From assembly GCF_016482825.1 (NCBI RefSeq), contig NZ_JAEMNV010000006.1:62001-126000 (forward strand): DNA of 64,000 nucleotides, read 5' to 3'. The translations under genes and the position numbers were made by a program. The stretch's first letter is position 1; each line of letters begins with the position of its first letter. This document shows positions 27,472 through 36,889 of the stretch, piece after piece. The stretch comes from Antrihabitans stalagmiti (lineage in GTDB: Bacteria; Actinomycetota; Actinomycetes; Mycobacteriales; Mycobacteriaceae). Under the pieces are notes generated by a model. It ran no database searches and was not told the origin of the DNA. It was given only the letters and a program-made list of their open reading frames with translations.

Positions 27472-28424
27472 CCGCGCCAGTGACGAACGAGGCGCAGGGC
27501 GCAGCCCCCGCGGACGGCCGTGACAAGGCCGCAGCGAAGATGATGTCGGACGGGAAGAAGGCCGAGCGACGGCTCGGACTCCTGTTGATCGCGCCGGCGG
27601 CAATCTTGATGATCGGTGTGACCGCCTACCCGATTCTGTACGCGTTCTGGCTGAGTATGCAGAAGTACAACCTTGCGTTCCCCGACGACAAGTCGTTCGT
27701 CTGGTTCGCGAACTACGGTGCGGTACTGAGTGACGGCTACTGGTGGAGCGCGTTCGGGGTGACGGTCGGCATCACGATCGTCTCCGTCGCGATCGAGTTC
27801 GTCCTCGGCCTTGTGGTGGCATTGATCATGCACCGCACCATCTTCGGGCGCGGTGTGGTTCGTACGGTTGTCCTCATTCCGTACGGCATCGTGACCGTCG
27901 CAGCGTCCTACAGCTGGTACTACGCCTGGACGCCGGAGACGGGCTATCTCGCCAATCTCCTTCCGGACGGCAGCGCACCGCTGACGAATCAGCTGCCTTC
28001 GCTTGCCATCGTCGTCCTGGCCGAGGTGTGGAAGACGATTCCGTTTATGGCGCTGCTGCTGCTTGCAGGTCTGGCGCTCGTGCCCGACGACCTGCTCAAG
28101 GCCGCACAGGTGGACGGCGCCGGGGCGTGGACTCGGCTGATTCGTATCATTCTGCCGTTGATGAAGCCTGCGATCCTGGTTGCGTTGCTGTTTCGCACAC
28201 TCGACGCGTTCCGAATATTCGACAACATCTACGTGCTCACCAAGGGCAGTAACGGCACGGGGTCGGTCTCGATTCTGGGCTACGACAACCTGTTCGGCGC
28301 GTTCAACCTCGGCCTCGGTTCGGCGATCAGCGTGTTGATCTTCATCTGCGTGGCGATCATCGCGGTCATATTCATCAAACTGTTCGGTGCTTCGGCCCCC
28401 GGATCAGATGCGGAAGGACGGTAG
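27468..28424 (+). CDS. sugA: Trehalose ABC importer permease SugA
   Basis: This 318-residue MalF-type permease has about six transmembrane helices after a cytoplasmic lead of roughly 45 residues. The EAA loop that contacts SugC is seen in [18 protein letters not shown]. It overlaps lpqY by four bases and is two bases from sugB, giving the operon lpqY-sugA-sugB-sugC known from M. tuberculosis Rv1235-Rv1238. Confidence 0.93.
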   Translation: MTAPVTNEAQGAAPADGRDKAAAKMMSDGKKAERRLGLLLIAPAAILMIGVTAYPILYAFWLSMQKYNLAFPDDKSFVWFANYGAVLSDGYWWSAFGVTVGITIVSVAIEFVLGLVVALIMHRTIFGRGVVRTVVLIPYGIVTVAASYSWYYAWTPETGYLANLLPDGSAPLTNQLPSLAIVVLAEVWKTIPFMALLLLAGLALVPDDLLKAAQVDGAGAWTRLIRIILPLMKPAILVALLFRTLDAFRIFDNIYVLTKGSNGTGSVSILGYDNLFGAFNLGLGSAISVLIFICVAIIAVIFIKLFGASAPGSDAEGR

Positions 28425-28426
28425 CC

Positions 28427-29257
28427 ATGTCGGAAACTCGCCAGCGCAAGGTCGGCTGGACTGTCGTCAATCTCGCGGTGCTGCTGTACGCACTCGTACC
28501 GGTTCTCTGGATCGTGAGTCTGTCGTTCAAGTCGGCGGCGACCATCAAGGACGGTTCGTTCATCCCGAAGTCGTGGACACTCGACAACTACAAGGGCATC
28601 TTCGATACCGATCAGTTCACGAGTGCACTGATCAACTCGATCGGCATCGGTCTCATCACCACGGTCATCGCCGTCGTCATCGGCACGATGGCAGCCTATG
28701 CTGTTGCCCGCCTTGATTTTCCGGGCAAGAAAGCGCTTGTCGGTGCCGCCTTGCTCATCGCGATGTTTCCCCAGATCTCGCTGGTGACACCGCTTTTCGA
28801 CATCGAACGAGCGGTCGGATTGTTCGATACGTGGCCCGGCCTGATCATTCCGTACATCACGTTCGCGCTGCCGCTGGCGATCTACACGCTGTCGGCGTTC
28901 TTCCGAGAGATCCCGTGGGATCTGGAGAAGGCGGCGCAGATGGACGGCGCTACGGCGGGCCAGGCGTTCCGAAAGGTGATCGCACCACTCGCTGCACCGG
29001 GCATCGTGACGGCAGCCATCCTGGTTTTCATCTTCGCGTGGAACGACCTGTTGCTCGCGATCTCGCTCACTGCGACGGAACGCTCGATCACCGTTCCTGC
29101 CGCCATATCTCAGTTCACCGGCAGTTCCCAGTTCGAGGAACCGACCGGCTCGATCGCAGCGGCAGCGGTCATCATCACGATCCCGATCATCATCTTCGTG
29201 CTCTTCTTCCAACGACGCATCGTGGCGGGCCTTACGTCCGGCGCAGTGAAGGGATAG
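28427..29257 (+). CDS. sugB: Trehalose ABC importer permease SugB
   Basis: This 276-residue MalG-type permease has six transmembrane helices. Its EAA loop ([18 protein letters not shown]) lies in the second half, and the C-terminus ends with a membrane helix and a short tail ([14 protein letters not shown]), typical of the family. It forms the translocation pore with SugA. It begins two bases after sugA and ends four bases before sugC. Confidence 0.93.
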   Translation: MSETRQRKVGWTVVNLAVLLYALVPVLWIVSLSFKSAATIKDGSFIPKSWTLDNYKGIFDTDQFTSALINSIGIGLITTVIAVVIGTMAAYAVARLDFPGKKALVGAALLIAMFPQISLVTPLFDIERAVGLFDTWPGLIIPYITFALPLAIYTLSAFFREIPWDLEKAAQMDGATAGQAFRKVIAPLAAPGIVTAAILVFIFAWNDLLLAISLTATERSITVPAAISQFTGSSQFEEPTGSIAAAAVIITIPIIIFVLFFQRRIVAGLTSGAVKG

Positions 29258-29261
29258 TCCA

Positions 29262-30437
29262 ATGGCTGACATTGTTCTCGACCAGGTAACCAAGTTCTAT
29301 CCGGACGGCGCCAAGGCTGTCGACGACGTCAACATCGAGATCGCCGACGGCGAGTTCATCATCCTTGTCGGACCGTCCGGCTGCGGAAAGTCGACTACGC
29401 TCAACATGATTGCGGGCTTGGAGGATATTTCCACAGGCGAATTGCGGATCGCGGGGGAGCGCGTCAACGAGCGCGCGCCGAAGGACCGTGACATCGCAAT
29501 GGTGTTCCAGTCCTACGCGCTGTATCCGCATATGACTGTGCGGCAGAACATTGCGTTCCCGCTGACCCTTGCGAAGATGTCGAAGGACGAGATCAACAAG
29601 CGGGTCGAGGACGCCGCCAAGGTACTCGACCTCGGTCAGCATCTCGATCGGAAGCCGTCGAACCTGTCGGGTGGGCAACGCCAGCGGGTCGCAATGGGTC
29701 GGGCAATTGTCCGGAGTCCCAAGGCCTTCCTGATGGACGAGCCGTTGTCGAACCTGGATGCGAAGCTTCGTGTGCAGATGCGAACGGAAATCTCGCGCCT
29801 GCAGAAGCGGCTCGGGACGACGACCGTGTACGTGACGCACGATCAGACCGAGGCGATGACCCTCGGCGATCGAGTTGTCGTGTTGCGCGGCGGCATCGTT
29901 CAGCAGATCGGGTCGCCGCAGGAGCTCTACGACCTGCCGCGCAACCTCTTCGTTGCCGGCTTCATCGGCTCACCTTCGATGAACTTCATTCCCGGCGAAC
30001 TGACCGAGGACGGCGTGCGGCTTTCCACCGGCGAGATCCCGCTGCCCAACGCGACCCGCGACGCTTTGCGAAAGAAGAACGCCGCGAAGGAAGTTGTCAT
30101 CGGCATCAGGCCCGAGCATTTCGAGGACGCGTCGCTCGTCGATACGTACCAGAAGATCAGCGGAGCGACCATCGACGCGCAGGTCGACGTCGTCGAGTCG
30201 ATGGGCTCGGACAAGTTCGTGTACTTCTCCATCGGCGGTCCGGCCGTCGAGTCCGCGGAACTAGCTGAGCTGGCAGCGGATTCGGGTGTGTCCACCGGCG
30301 AGGGTGCGCAACTGGTAGCCCGGCTGGCCGCGGAGTCGAAGGCCGCGCAGGGCGCAACGGTGACGCTCTGGTTCGATCCGGCGAAGGTATCGGTGTTCGA
30401 TCAGAAGACGGGCGCGAACTTGGGGCTGCCGGGCTAA
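29262..30437 (+). CDS. sugC: Trehalose ABC importer ATPase SugC
   Basis: This 391-residue MalK/MsmX-type ATPase has Walker A (GPSGCGKST, residues 37-45), signature LSGGQRQR, Walker B ([11 protein letters not shown]) and the switch His (THDQTEAM). A C-terminal regulatory TOBE domain (about 240-391) follows. It energises trehalose uptake through SugAB. The operon ends here; no clear intrinsic terminator is visible in the 36 bases before the convergent DUF222 gene. Confidence 0.94.
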   Translation: MADIVLDQVTKFYPDGAKAVDDVNIEIADGEFIILVGPSGCGKSTTLNMIAGLEDISTGELRIAGERVNERAPKDRDIAMVFQSYALYPHMTVRQNIAFPLTLAKMSKDEINKRVEDAAKVLDLGQHLDRKPSNLSGGQRQRVAMGRAIVRSPKAFLMDEPLSNLDAKLRVQMRTEISRLQKRLGTTTVYVTHDQTEAMTLGDRVVVLRGGIVQQIGSPQELYDLPRNLFVAGFIGSPSMNFIPGELTEDGVRLSTGEIPLPNATRDALRKKNAAKEVVIGIRPEHFEDASLVDTYQKISGATIDAQVDVVESMGSDKFVYFSIGGPAVESAELAELAADSGVSTGEGAQLVARLAAESKAAQGATVTLWFDPAKVSVFDQKTGANLGLPG

Positions 30438-30473
30438 CACGTAAGCGGTATAGCTCGGGAGAGCGCGGATCAG

Positions 30474-31871
30474 TCACACGAGATCCCAGTATTCATGGGG
30501 ATGGAAATCGTGATTGATTCGGGGTTTTCGGGTCGGGTCGATGTGTTTCGGCGGTACCCACAGAATCCGGCCGGGATACTGATGGTCGGCGCCGGCGACG
30601 ATGGTGTGCCAGTCGGTGTCGTTGACCCCGGCCAACCGATGATGCGAATCACACACCAGCGCAAGCTGATCCACATCCGTGAGCCCGAGTTCGGCCACCC
30701 ATTCCCGGCAATGATGACACTGACAGCAATTGGCTGGTCGCCAACATCCCGGGAAGGTGCAGCCTTTGTCCCGGGCGTAACACACCAGACGCTGATCACC
30801 TTGAGCGATCCGTTTCGATCTGCCTAGATAGATGGGGCGGCCATCATCGTCGAACAACGCGAGGTAGTGGTGGGCATGTCGTGCCATGCGCAGCACATCC
30901 CGGATCGGAAGTAGCGATCCACCGCCGGTGATGGCCTGTCCGGATGCCTCTTCGAGTTCTTTGACGGTCATGGTCGCTACGACGGTGACCGGCAGTCCGC
31001 GGTGCTGGCCGAGGGTGCCGGAGGCGAGTGCGTTTCGGAGCACCATTTTCAACCCGTCGTGTTGACGTTGCCCGATCGATCGTTCGTCACGGTGCGCGAC
31101 CTCGTCGGCAGGTTCGGCATCGACGGTGGAGTCGGCGTCTGCCGGGTTCCCGACCCCGGGTTTCGCGTATTTCGCGAACAGTGCTTCGAGGTAGGCCCGT
31201 AGTTCGGGGTCGACGCAGAAACTGCCTTTGGTCATCAGGTCGGTGCCCTGCTTACCGAGGATGAAAGTCCGTTTGCGTTCGCGGTCCACCTCGGGTGCGT
31301 TGCCGTCGGGATTGAGGTAGGCCAGGATCCGGTTGCCTGCGCGGCGGAGTTGATCGGGCCGCAGGATCCGGGCTTGCTCGGCAAGTTTGGCTTCGGCCTG
31401 CTCGCGGGTCTCGGCATCGACGTAGCTGGGCACCTGGGCGAAGAATTCGCGGATCACGGTGATGTGGGCACGGTCGATCGCCCCGTCACGGTGGGCGGCG
31501 GCGGTGTGCGGGTAGATCGGGTCCAGGGGTGCGCCGGAGAATCCGGTGCGGGGTCCGAGGTCTTCGGCGATCTTGCGGCGGGCTTTGGCTTCGCTGTGGT
31601 AGATCCGGAGGGTGTCGGCGAGGACGTCGGCGAGGCGGTAGTCGCCGAGTTCGCCGGGGATCCATTGTTGCTGCATGTCGGCGATCAGGACGGTTCCGAA
31701 ACCGGCGATGGTGCGTGTTGCGGTTTCGAAGCGTTGCAGGAGGTCGAGACGGTCGCGGTTGTTGGACAGTTCGCCGAATCCGACGTCACGCAACCCTTGG
31801 AGAGCTGTTTCGAATGCGACCATCGCAGCTTCCACCGCCGTGGCGGGTTGCGGTGTCGGGTTCGAAAGCAT
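30474..31871 (-). CDS. DUF222 / HNH nuclease-domain protein (13E12 repeat family)
   Basis: The 465-residue protein has the helical DUF222 domain (about 30-330) and a C-terminal HNH motif with zinc-binding cysteines: CTFPGC, CCQCHHC and, after W-x9-D, LVCDSHH. This is the 13E12 repeat family, found in several to many copies per genome in mycobacteria, Gordonia and Rhodococcus, with suspected but unproven mobility. It sits convergent to sugC, at the left edge of a block absent from the equivalent M. tuberculosis interval. No terminal repeats or target duplications were seen around it. Confidence 0.88.
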   Translation of the reverse strand: MLSNPTPQPATAVEAAMVAFETALQGLRDVGFGELSNNRDRLDLLQRFETATRTIAGFGTVLIADMQQQWIPGELGDYRLADVLADTLRIYHSEAKARRKIAEDLGPRTGFSGAPLDPIYPHTAAAHRDGAIDRAHITVIREFFAQVPSYVDAETREQAEAKLAEQARILRPDQLRRAGNRILAYLNPDGNAPEVDRERKRTFILGKQGTDLMTKGSFCVDPELRAYLEALFAKYAKPGVGNPADADSTVDAEPADEVAHRDERSIGQRQHDGLKMVLRNALASGTLGQHRGLPVTVVATMTVKELEEASGQAITGGGSLLPIRDVLRMARHAHHYLALFDDDGRPIYLGRSKRIAQGDQRLVCYARDKGCTFPGCWRPANCCQCHHCREWVAELGLTDVDQLALVCDSHHRLAGVNDTDWHTIVAGADHQYPGRILWVPPKHIDPTRKPRINHDFHPHEYWDLV

Positions 31872-31946
31872 GTGCGAAGCTTATCGCCACCCACCGACAT
31901 GGTTTCGACGCAAAGTGCCTGCACAAGACCACAATTCCACCTACTA

Positions 31947-31992
31947 CTCGTGAGTCTTTTCGGGGGGCGGAACCACCGAAAAGACTCACGAG
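31947..31992. repeat. Palindromic interspersed repeat, copy 2 (between DUF222 and doxX genes)
   Basis: Perfect 17-base arms at 31947-31963 and 31976-31992 enclose a 12-base loop. The arms begin CTCGTGAGTC and end GACTCACGAG, as in copies 1 and 3, and the right flank GGCGCGGAGCGC again resembles copy 1. It follows the doxX stop by 18 bases on the minus strand and precedes the DUF222 start by 76 bases. Confidence 0.9.
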
Positions 31993-32009
31993 GCGCGGAG
32001 CGCAACTCG

Positions 32010-32456
32010 TCAGACGAGTGCGCCTGACTTGTTCTTCGTCGCGTCGACTCCGCCACGGCCGAACAGCGCGTCGACGCCGAACTTGCCGGAGCCGAGTACT
32101 GCGATGAGCAGTGACGTCGCACCGAGGATCAGCACCAATTCGTACCCACCACCGGAGGCGAACAGACCCTTGTCGAGGTGGACGGTGAGCAATGCGCCGG
32201 CCATGTCGATGAACAGCAGCAGGCCGACGAGCGGGACCAATGCGCCGATGATGAGTGCTGCTCCGCCGATGAGTTCGACGTAGGCGGCGAAGTACGCCGA
32301 CAGCGCAGGCGCAGGTACGTCCATGGCTTCGAAGCCTGCCTTGGTGGCGTCGAGGCCGTTTGTGGAGACCTTCTGCCAGCCGTGGGCGACGAAGATGACA
32401 CCGAGTGCGATGCGTGCAAGGAGAAGCGCTGTGCTGCGGGCGATGGATGAGTTCAT
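32010..32456 (-). CDS. DoxX family membrane protein
   Basis: This 148-residue protein has four transmembrane helices and the DoxX motifs RIALGVIFVAHGWQKV near the N-terminus and YFAAYVELIGGAALI in helix 2. DoxX proteins have been linked to thiol and redox homeostasis in mycobacteria (with SodA and SseA), but the reaction is unclear. The ATG at 32456 is next to an inverted repeat at 32459-32483 shared with the divergent HTH_42 gene. Its 3' end carries repeat copy 2. Confidence 0.88.
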   Translation of the reverse strand: MNSSIARSTALLLARIALGVIFVAHGWQKVSTNGLDATKAGFEAMDVPAPALSAYFAAYVELIGGAALIIGALVPLVGLLLFIDMAGALLTVHLDKGLFASGGGYELVLILGATSLLIAVLGSGKFGVDALFGRGGVDATKNKSGALV

Positions 32457-32458
32457 GT

Positions 32459-32483
32459 TTCAACTATATCGATTTAAGTTGAA
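32459..32483. promoter_or_regulatory. Inverted repeat in the doxX / HTH_42 divergent promoter
   Basis: TTCAACT and AGTTGAA, 11 bases apart, form a symmetric site just upstream of doxX in an AT-rich patch. The size and A/T content suit a MarR or HxlR-type dimer, but no such regulator lies nearby. Confidence 0.4.
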
Positions 32484-32523
32484 GCGTCAACCATGGTGAC
32501 ACCGCTCACGTACGACAGGAAGA

Positions 32524-33633
32524 ATGGTCCGCGTGATTCCACCTATCGGTGCGCGTGCGCTCAACCGTGCGACGCTGGCGCGCCAACAGCTGCTGAAGCG
32601 CTCGTCGATGTCGGCGCTCGAGTTCACCGAGCATGCGTTCGGACTGCAGGCGCAGGCGCCGATGGCGCCGTACTTCGCGCTCTGGGCGCGCCTGAAGAAC
32701 TTTGCACCGGAGCAACTTTCGGAATTGCTGCTGAACCGCTCCGCAGTACGCATCGTCGTGATGCGTGGCACCGTCCACCTCCTCGCTGCCGACGACGCCC
32801 GCCTGCTACGACCGCTGGTCCAACCTGTGATGGATCGAGACCTTCGACTCAACGCGTTGCATGCGGCCGGTCTGGAAGGCATCGACCACGACGCCCTCGC
32901 GGCGGCAGGTCGGGCACTGGTCGAAGAGACGCCGCTGACTGCTGCGGAACTGCGTCCGTTGCTCGGCGAGCGCTGGCCCGACCGTGACCCCGCCGCGCTC
33001 GCGCACGGCGTCCGTGGATTGCTGCCGCTCGTCCAGGTGCCTCCACGCGGGATCTGGGGCAAGGCGGGTCAGCCGACGCTCACAACGCTCGAGCACTGGC
33101 TCGGCCGCGAGCCGCTGGCGAATCCCTCGCTCGACGTGATGGTCTTTCGATACCTCGCTGCCTACGGACCCGCAAGCATTCAGGACGTACAGGCCTGGTC
33201 GGGGCTGACGAGACTCGGTGAGGTCGTCGAGCGGATTCGCTCGCAGTTGATCGTCTTTCGGTCGGAGTCGGGTACCGAACTGTTCGACCTCCCCGACGCG
33301 CCTCGTCCGGGTCCGGATGTTGTTGCGCCGGTTCGAATTCTTGCCCCCTTCGACAATCTGCTGCTCTCGTACGCCGACCGAACGCGAGTGCTGGACGAGG
33401 AGTACAAAGCTGTGCTGTTCACCCAGAACGGCATCATCAAGCCCGCGGTCCTCGTCAACGGTCGAGCTGTCGGCTTCGTCGCGATCACGAAGACCAAAGG
33501 CGCTGTGCTGCTCGAGGTATCGCTGTTCACGAAGATTGCCAAGTCGGCGCTGACCGCGCTCGAGAAGGAAGGGCACGCCCTGCTGCGGTTCGCTCATCCC
33601 GGTGCGGGGAGTTACGAGGTGCGGGTCGGCTAG
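32524..33633 (+). CDS. Winged-helix (HTH_42) protein related to AlkZ DNA glycosylases
   Basis: The 369-residue protein belongs to the HTH_42 family (E. coli YcaQ/AlkX, Streptomyces AlkZ). The N-terminal FGLQAQAP contains the Gln-x-Gln motif that in AlkZ-type enzymes forms the catalytic centre for excising bulky alkylated or cross-linked bases. The following VMRGTVHLL matches the conserved family strand. Glycosylase activity is therefore plausible but unproven; many actinobacterial members are uncharacterised. It is divergent from doxX and converges on the ParB-like gene with a 10-base gap. Confidence 0.78.
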   Translation: MVRVIPPIGARALNRATLARQQLLKRSSMSALEFTEHAFGLQAQAPMAPYFALWARLKNFAPEQLSELLLNRSAVRIVVMRGTVHLLAADDARLLRPLVQPVMDRDLRLNALHAAGLEGIDHDALAAAGRALVEETPLTAAELRPLLGERWPDRDPAALAHGVRGLLPLVQVPPRGIWGKAGQPTLTTLEHWLGREPLANPSLDVMVFRYLAAYGPASIQDVQAWSGLTRLGEVVERIRSQLIVFRSESGTELFDLPDAPRPGPDVVAPVRILAPFDNLLLSYADRTRVLDEEYKAVLFTQNGIIKPAVLVNGRAVGFVAITKTKGAVLLEVSLFTKIAKSALTALEKEGHALLRFAHPGAGSYEVRVG

Positions 33634-33643
33634 CGAGTACCGT

Positions 33644-34489
33644 TCAGTCGGGAGCAGTCTTGCTCAGCCGCTCGATGATGTCGTCGTTCCAGGTGTGTTC
33701 TCGCACAAGGCGATAGCGCTCACGTGCCATCCAGATGTAGGCCTCGGCGTCGGTGTGGTCTCGCAGAATCTCTGCTGCACGCAGCATGCGGACGACAGGG
33801 ACGAACTCTTCGCCGAACCACCGTCGCGCCACAGTCCGACGATCGAGAAATTCACCCGTCTCCTGCATCAATCGAAAACCCCACGCCTCGACGCACTCGC
33901 CGAGTTCGGCATAACACCACGGATCGACGAACCGAATCGCGTCGCGCTGGGCGCCGGTCAGCGGTATGCGAGTGAGGAAGATGCGGCGATGATCCTTGAT
34001 GAGCAGATCGCCGCGCTGGGAGATGCCGTCCGGGGAGATGCGGGTTTTTATCTCGGTGACGTAAGCGTCGATCGTGGTCTGGTGCATGGCGAACGCGACC
34101 GAAACCCTATGGTGGCCATCGATGACGAAATGCATCGAACCGACCCGGTACACGGTGATGGGCGGTACCGATTCACCTTTGCGCTGTGCAACCGCGAGGC
34201 GCTTCCACCGTTCTCTGATGCGCGCCGACGTCGGCCGGAAGTACCGATCGAAATCGCGCGTTCGGTCGACGCTGCCGACGATCGAATCGAGCCTGATCAC
34301 CTGAAACCCGCGTTGGCGCTCGCCCAGATTGCCGACAGCAGCGACAACTTCGTCGAACGGCAGGACGGTGTTGACGTCGTCGGGTTGGCGGCGCAGCCAG
34401 CTCACGAGCCGTGAGACGTCCGCTCGCCGGCGTTGGCGGTTGAAGTCGTTCTCGGCATCTGCTGTGGGAAAACCGGTGTCACGCGCCAT
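33644..34489 (-). CDS. ParB-like nuclease-domain protein
   Basis: The 281-residue protein has a ParB/sulfiredoxin-fold segment in which VIDGHHRVSVAFA is the recognisable nucleotide-binding box. It lacks the ParB helix-turn-helix and dimerisation domain, and no parA is nearby, so it is unlikely to be a partition protein. A preceding stretch (DFDRYFRPTSARIRERW) and a roughly 100-residue C-terminal region are not recognised. The ATG at 34489 overlaps the end of the PAP2 gene by 11 bases, so the two are co-expressed. Confidence 0.7.
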   Translation of the reverse strand: MARDTGFPTADAENDFNRQRRRADVSRLVSWLRRQPDDVNTVLPFDEVVAAVGNLGERQRGFQVIRLDSIVGSVDRTRDFDRYFRPTSARIRERWKRLAVAQRKGESVPPITVYRVGSMHFVIDGHHRVSVAFAMHQTTIDAYVTEIKTRISPDGISQRGDLLIKDHRRIFLTRIPLTGAQRDAIRFVDPWCYAELGECVEAWGFRLMQETGEFLDRRTVARRWFGEEFVPVVRMLRAAEILRDHTDAEAYIWMARERYRLVREHTWNDDIIERLSKTAPD

Positions 34490-35105
34490 CACTGCACCTC
34501 GTGTCGAGCCAGGGTCCGTCCAGTGCCGTCGCGACGATGATGACGATGCTCGCGGCGGCGCCGATGCCTCCAAGGATGTCGGTCAGCTGATGGTATCCGA
34601 GTGCGATCATGCCGAGTGCCGCGCAGATCAGGGCGACAGCGCCGCCGCCGAGGATCACCGCGCGCTGCAGCCCGGTCCGCGCAACGAGAACCAGCACCGT
34701 GATCGTTGCGACGAGGGCGACGGTGTGGCCACTCGGATAGGCGAGATAGTCGTCGGTTCGGCGGTCGAAGAGCGGTTTGAGAAGCCAGGCATTGGCCGCT
34801 GTCGCCACCGATGGCCCGGCGATCACCAAAAGTGCTGCACGCCAGCGCTTCCTGTAGCTGCAATAGGCGAGTGCGAGAAACAACACGGTAAGCAGCACAA
34901 CCGGATCGCTGCAGGCGGCGAGCATCGTCGCAACCGAGTGGTGCTCGTCGAGTAGCGCCGTCACCCAGGAGCCTGTCGCGCGGTCGAGTCCGTTGGGGCC
35001 GTCCGACGCCGGAATCGTCGCGGCGATCACCACCGTGAACAAGGCGGCGACCACGGCGATCGACGCGAGCAGTCGGGTGCCGAGACGTGTGTTCGCCGGC
35101 TGCAT
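34479..35105 (-). CDS. PAP2-superfamily membrane phosphatase
   Basis: The 208-residue protein has about five transmembrane helices and the acid phosphatase motifs: a Lys in WLLKPLFDRR, then PSGH and, in the third, GYHQLTDILGG with His and Asp. In motif 1 the usual K-x6-RP reads KPLFDRRTD, and motif 3 lacks the usual leading Ser-Arg. It could act on undecaprenyl pyrophosphate or phosphatidic acid. The ATG at 35105 is preferred over an upstream in-frame start at 35189 that would overlap the SUFU gene. Confidence 0.75.
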   Translation of the reverse strand: MQPANTRLGTRLLASIAVVAALFTVVIAATIPASDGPNGLDRATGSWVTALLDEHHSVATMLAACSDPVVLLTVLFLALAYCSYRKRWRAALLVIAGPSVATAANAWLLKPLFDRRTDDYLAYPSGHTVALVATITVLVLVARTGLQRAVILGGGAVALICAALGMIALGYHQLTDILGGIGAAASIVIIVATALDGPWLDTRCSDGA

Positions 35106-35144
35106 GTTCACTGTCTGTACGCAGCCGGGTGTAAAGATGGATCG

Positions 35145-35729
35145 GTGACCGATGTCGATACCGCTGTCCGTACCCACCTGCGGGAGCAACTGGGTGGAGA
35201 CGAGCCGAGCACCGCATCCGTGACGTTTCTCGGGTTGGCCCCGATCGACGTTCTGCGGTTCGGACCCGACGCTGCCGACCTGGTGCGATATGCAACGGTC
35301 GGCTGCTCACGACATCCGATGTCGGATCCGAACGAGATGGTTGCCGACCCGAACCGCGGGCCGCGTGCGGAACTGCTGCTGAACCTCAACGGTGGAACCG
35401 GGGTGGCGTCCGGCGTCCACAAGGCGCTGGCAATTCTCGCGGCCGCGCCGGCCGTCGAGGGCGTCGTCCTTGTCGCCGACGCCTTGATCGACCTCGGCGA
35501 ACCGCTGTGGAGCAACGCCCCGTTCACCGCGGTCCTGCTCGAAGCGTCCGATGTCGACGACCTCGCCCTACCGCCACCCGCCGATCCCGTTCAATTTCTG
35601 AGTGTCGTCCCGTTGACGGGTACGGAGGCGGCGTGGGTGCGGTTGCGCGGCGCGCCCGCGCTGCGGGACGCGTGGCGCGAAGCAGGCATCGACGTACGTG
35701 ACCCGGGTCGAGGAGCGGCGTCGCTGTGA
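35145..35729 (+). CDS. Suppressor-of-fused (SUFU) domain protein
   Basis: The 194-residue protein matches the bacterial SUFU pattern: an RAELLLNL strand, LWSNAPFTAVLLE, then VQFLSVVPLTGTEAAWVR and the terminal GIDVRDPGR. Bacterial SUFU proteins often serve as immunity or adaptor proteins, yet no toxin partner is visible here. The GTG at 35145 is divergent from PAP2 and the gene converges on corA with an 18-base gap. Its function in this setting is unknown. Confidence 0.7.
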   Translation: MTDVDTAVRTHLREQLGGDEPSTASVTFLGLAPIDVLRFGPDAADLVRYATVGCSRHPMSDPNEMVADPNRGPRAELLLNLNGGTGVASGVHKALAILAAAPAVEGVVLVADALIDLGEPLWSNAPFTAVLLEASDVDDLALPPPADPVQFLSVVPLTGTEAAWVRLRGAPALRDAWREAGIDVRDPGRGAASL

Positions 35730-35747
35730 CACCGCGACCCCGTGCGC

Positions 35748-36833
35748 TCACAACCAGTGGTTGCGACGGAACGTGACGAACAGACTCACGCAGGACACGC
35801 CGATGATGCTCAGGATCAGGCCGTAGCCGTAGGTCCACTGCAACTCGGGCATGTGCTCGAAGTTCATGCCGTAGATGCCGGCGATCATCGTCGGCACGGC
35901 CGCGATCGCCACCCATGACGAGATCTTGCGCATGTCGGTGTTCTGTTGCAGCGCAACCTTTGCCAACGCGGCACCGACCAGCGAGGTCAGCGCGTCGTCG
36001 AAGTCGGCGATCTGCTCGGCGACCAACGTGTGATGGTCGACGACGTCGCGCAGATATCGCCGCACCTCTTTGGGCACCATGCCGTCGTAGCCTTGCGACA
36101 ACGAGAGTAGCGGCGCGGCAAGGGGATTCACCGAGCGGCGCAGTTCGACGACCTCACGCTTGAGTTGGTAGATCGGCTCGATGGCGACAGTCGAGCCAGG
36201 AGTGAAGACGTCTTCCTCCATGGCGTCGATGTCGTGCTCGACCAATTTGGTGACCGCGACGTAGCTGTCGACCACGTGGTCGGCGATCGAGTGCATGACA
36301 GCTGTCGGCCCCAGCGCCAACCGTTCCGGTCGGTTCTCCAGTTCGTGTCGAACCCCGGCGAGGCCGGTGAAATCGCCGTGGCGGACCGTGACGACGAAGT
36401 CTTTGCCCACGAAGACCATGATTTCGCCGGTCTCGACGATCTCGCTGATCGCATGAATGTCGTGCGGCACGTATTTGACCGTGCGAAGGACGAGGAACAG
36501 CATATCGTCGTAGCGTTCGAGCTTGGGTCGTTCGTGAGCATGGACGGCGTCCTCGACGGTCAGCTCGTGCAGACCGAAAGTTGCCGCAATGCTTGCCATT
36601 TGGCCTTCGTCCGGCTCGTGCAAGCCGATCCAGGCAAAACCGGCGCCACGACTACGGACCTCGGCGAGCGCGGCCGCGTGGGTGTACTTGCCAGGCAATC
36701 GCACACCGTCGATATAGACCGCGCAGTCGACGGTCGCGCGTGCAGCGGGAATCGGGATGCGGGGTCGAGTGCTGGCAGGTTCGGAATGCCTACCGACTTT
36801 GCGTAAGGACACCAGCGGTGGGATGGACGGCAC
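35748..36833 (-). CDS. corA: Magnesium/cobalt transporter CorA
   Basis: The 361-residue protein has the large cytoplasmic alpha/beta domain, the long stalk helix and two C-terminal transmembrane helices. The ion-selectivity motif GMN (YGMNFEHMPE) ends the first helix, and the MPEL-type loop follows. It forms pentameric Mg2+ channels. In M. tuberculosis corA (Rv1239c) lies next to sugC; here about 5.3 kb of other genes separates them. It is divergent from the PHP gene. Confidence 0.94.
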   Translation of the reverse strand: MPSIPPLVSLRKVGRHSEPASTRPRIPIPAARATVDCAVYIDGVRLPGKYTHAAALAEVRSRGAGFAWIGLHEPDEGQMASIAATFGLHELTVEDAVHAHERPKLERYDDMLFLVLRTVKYVPHDIHAISEIVETGEIMVFVGKDFVVTVRHGDFTGLAGVRHELENRPERLALGPTAVMHSIADHVVDSYVAVTKLVEHDIDAMEEDVFTPGSTVAIEPIYQLKREVVELRRSVNPLAAPLLSLSQGYDGMVPKEVRRYLRDVVDHHTLVAEQIADFDDALTSLVGAALAKVALQQNTDMRKISSWVAIAAVPTMIAGIYGMNFEHMPELQWTYGYGLILSIIGVSCVSLFVTFRRNHWL

Positions 36834-36889
36834 GCACGAATGCTACGCCTGGAATACCACGCGAATGCTGTGCCTGGGAGACTGTCAGG

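Noticed and set aside
30474-31871. DUF222/HNH gene as a proven mobile element
   Set aside because: No terminal inverted repeats, target-site duplications or transposase motif were found; it is annotated as a protein gene only.
33644-34489. ParB-like gene as part of a partition locus or plasmid integration
   Set aside because: No parA, parS-like 16-bp palindromes or replication gene nearby, and the HTH domain is absent.
35145-35729. SUFU protein as immunity partner of a polymorphic toxin
   Set aside because: No toxin, RHS, WXG100 or secretion gene lies beside it.
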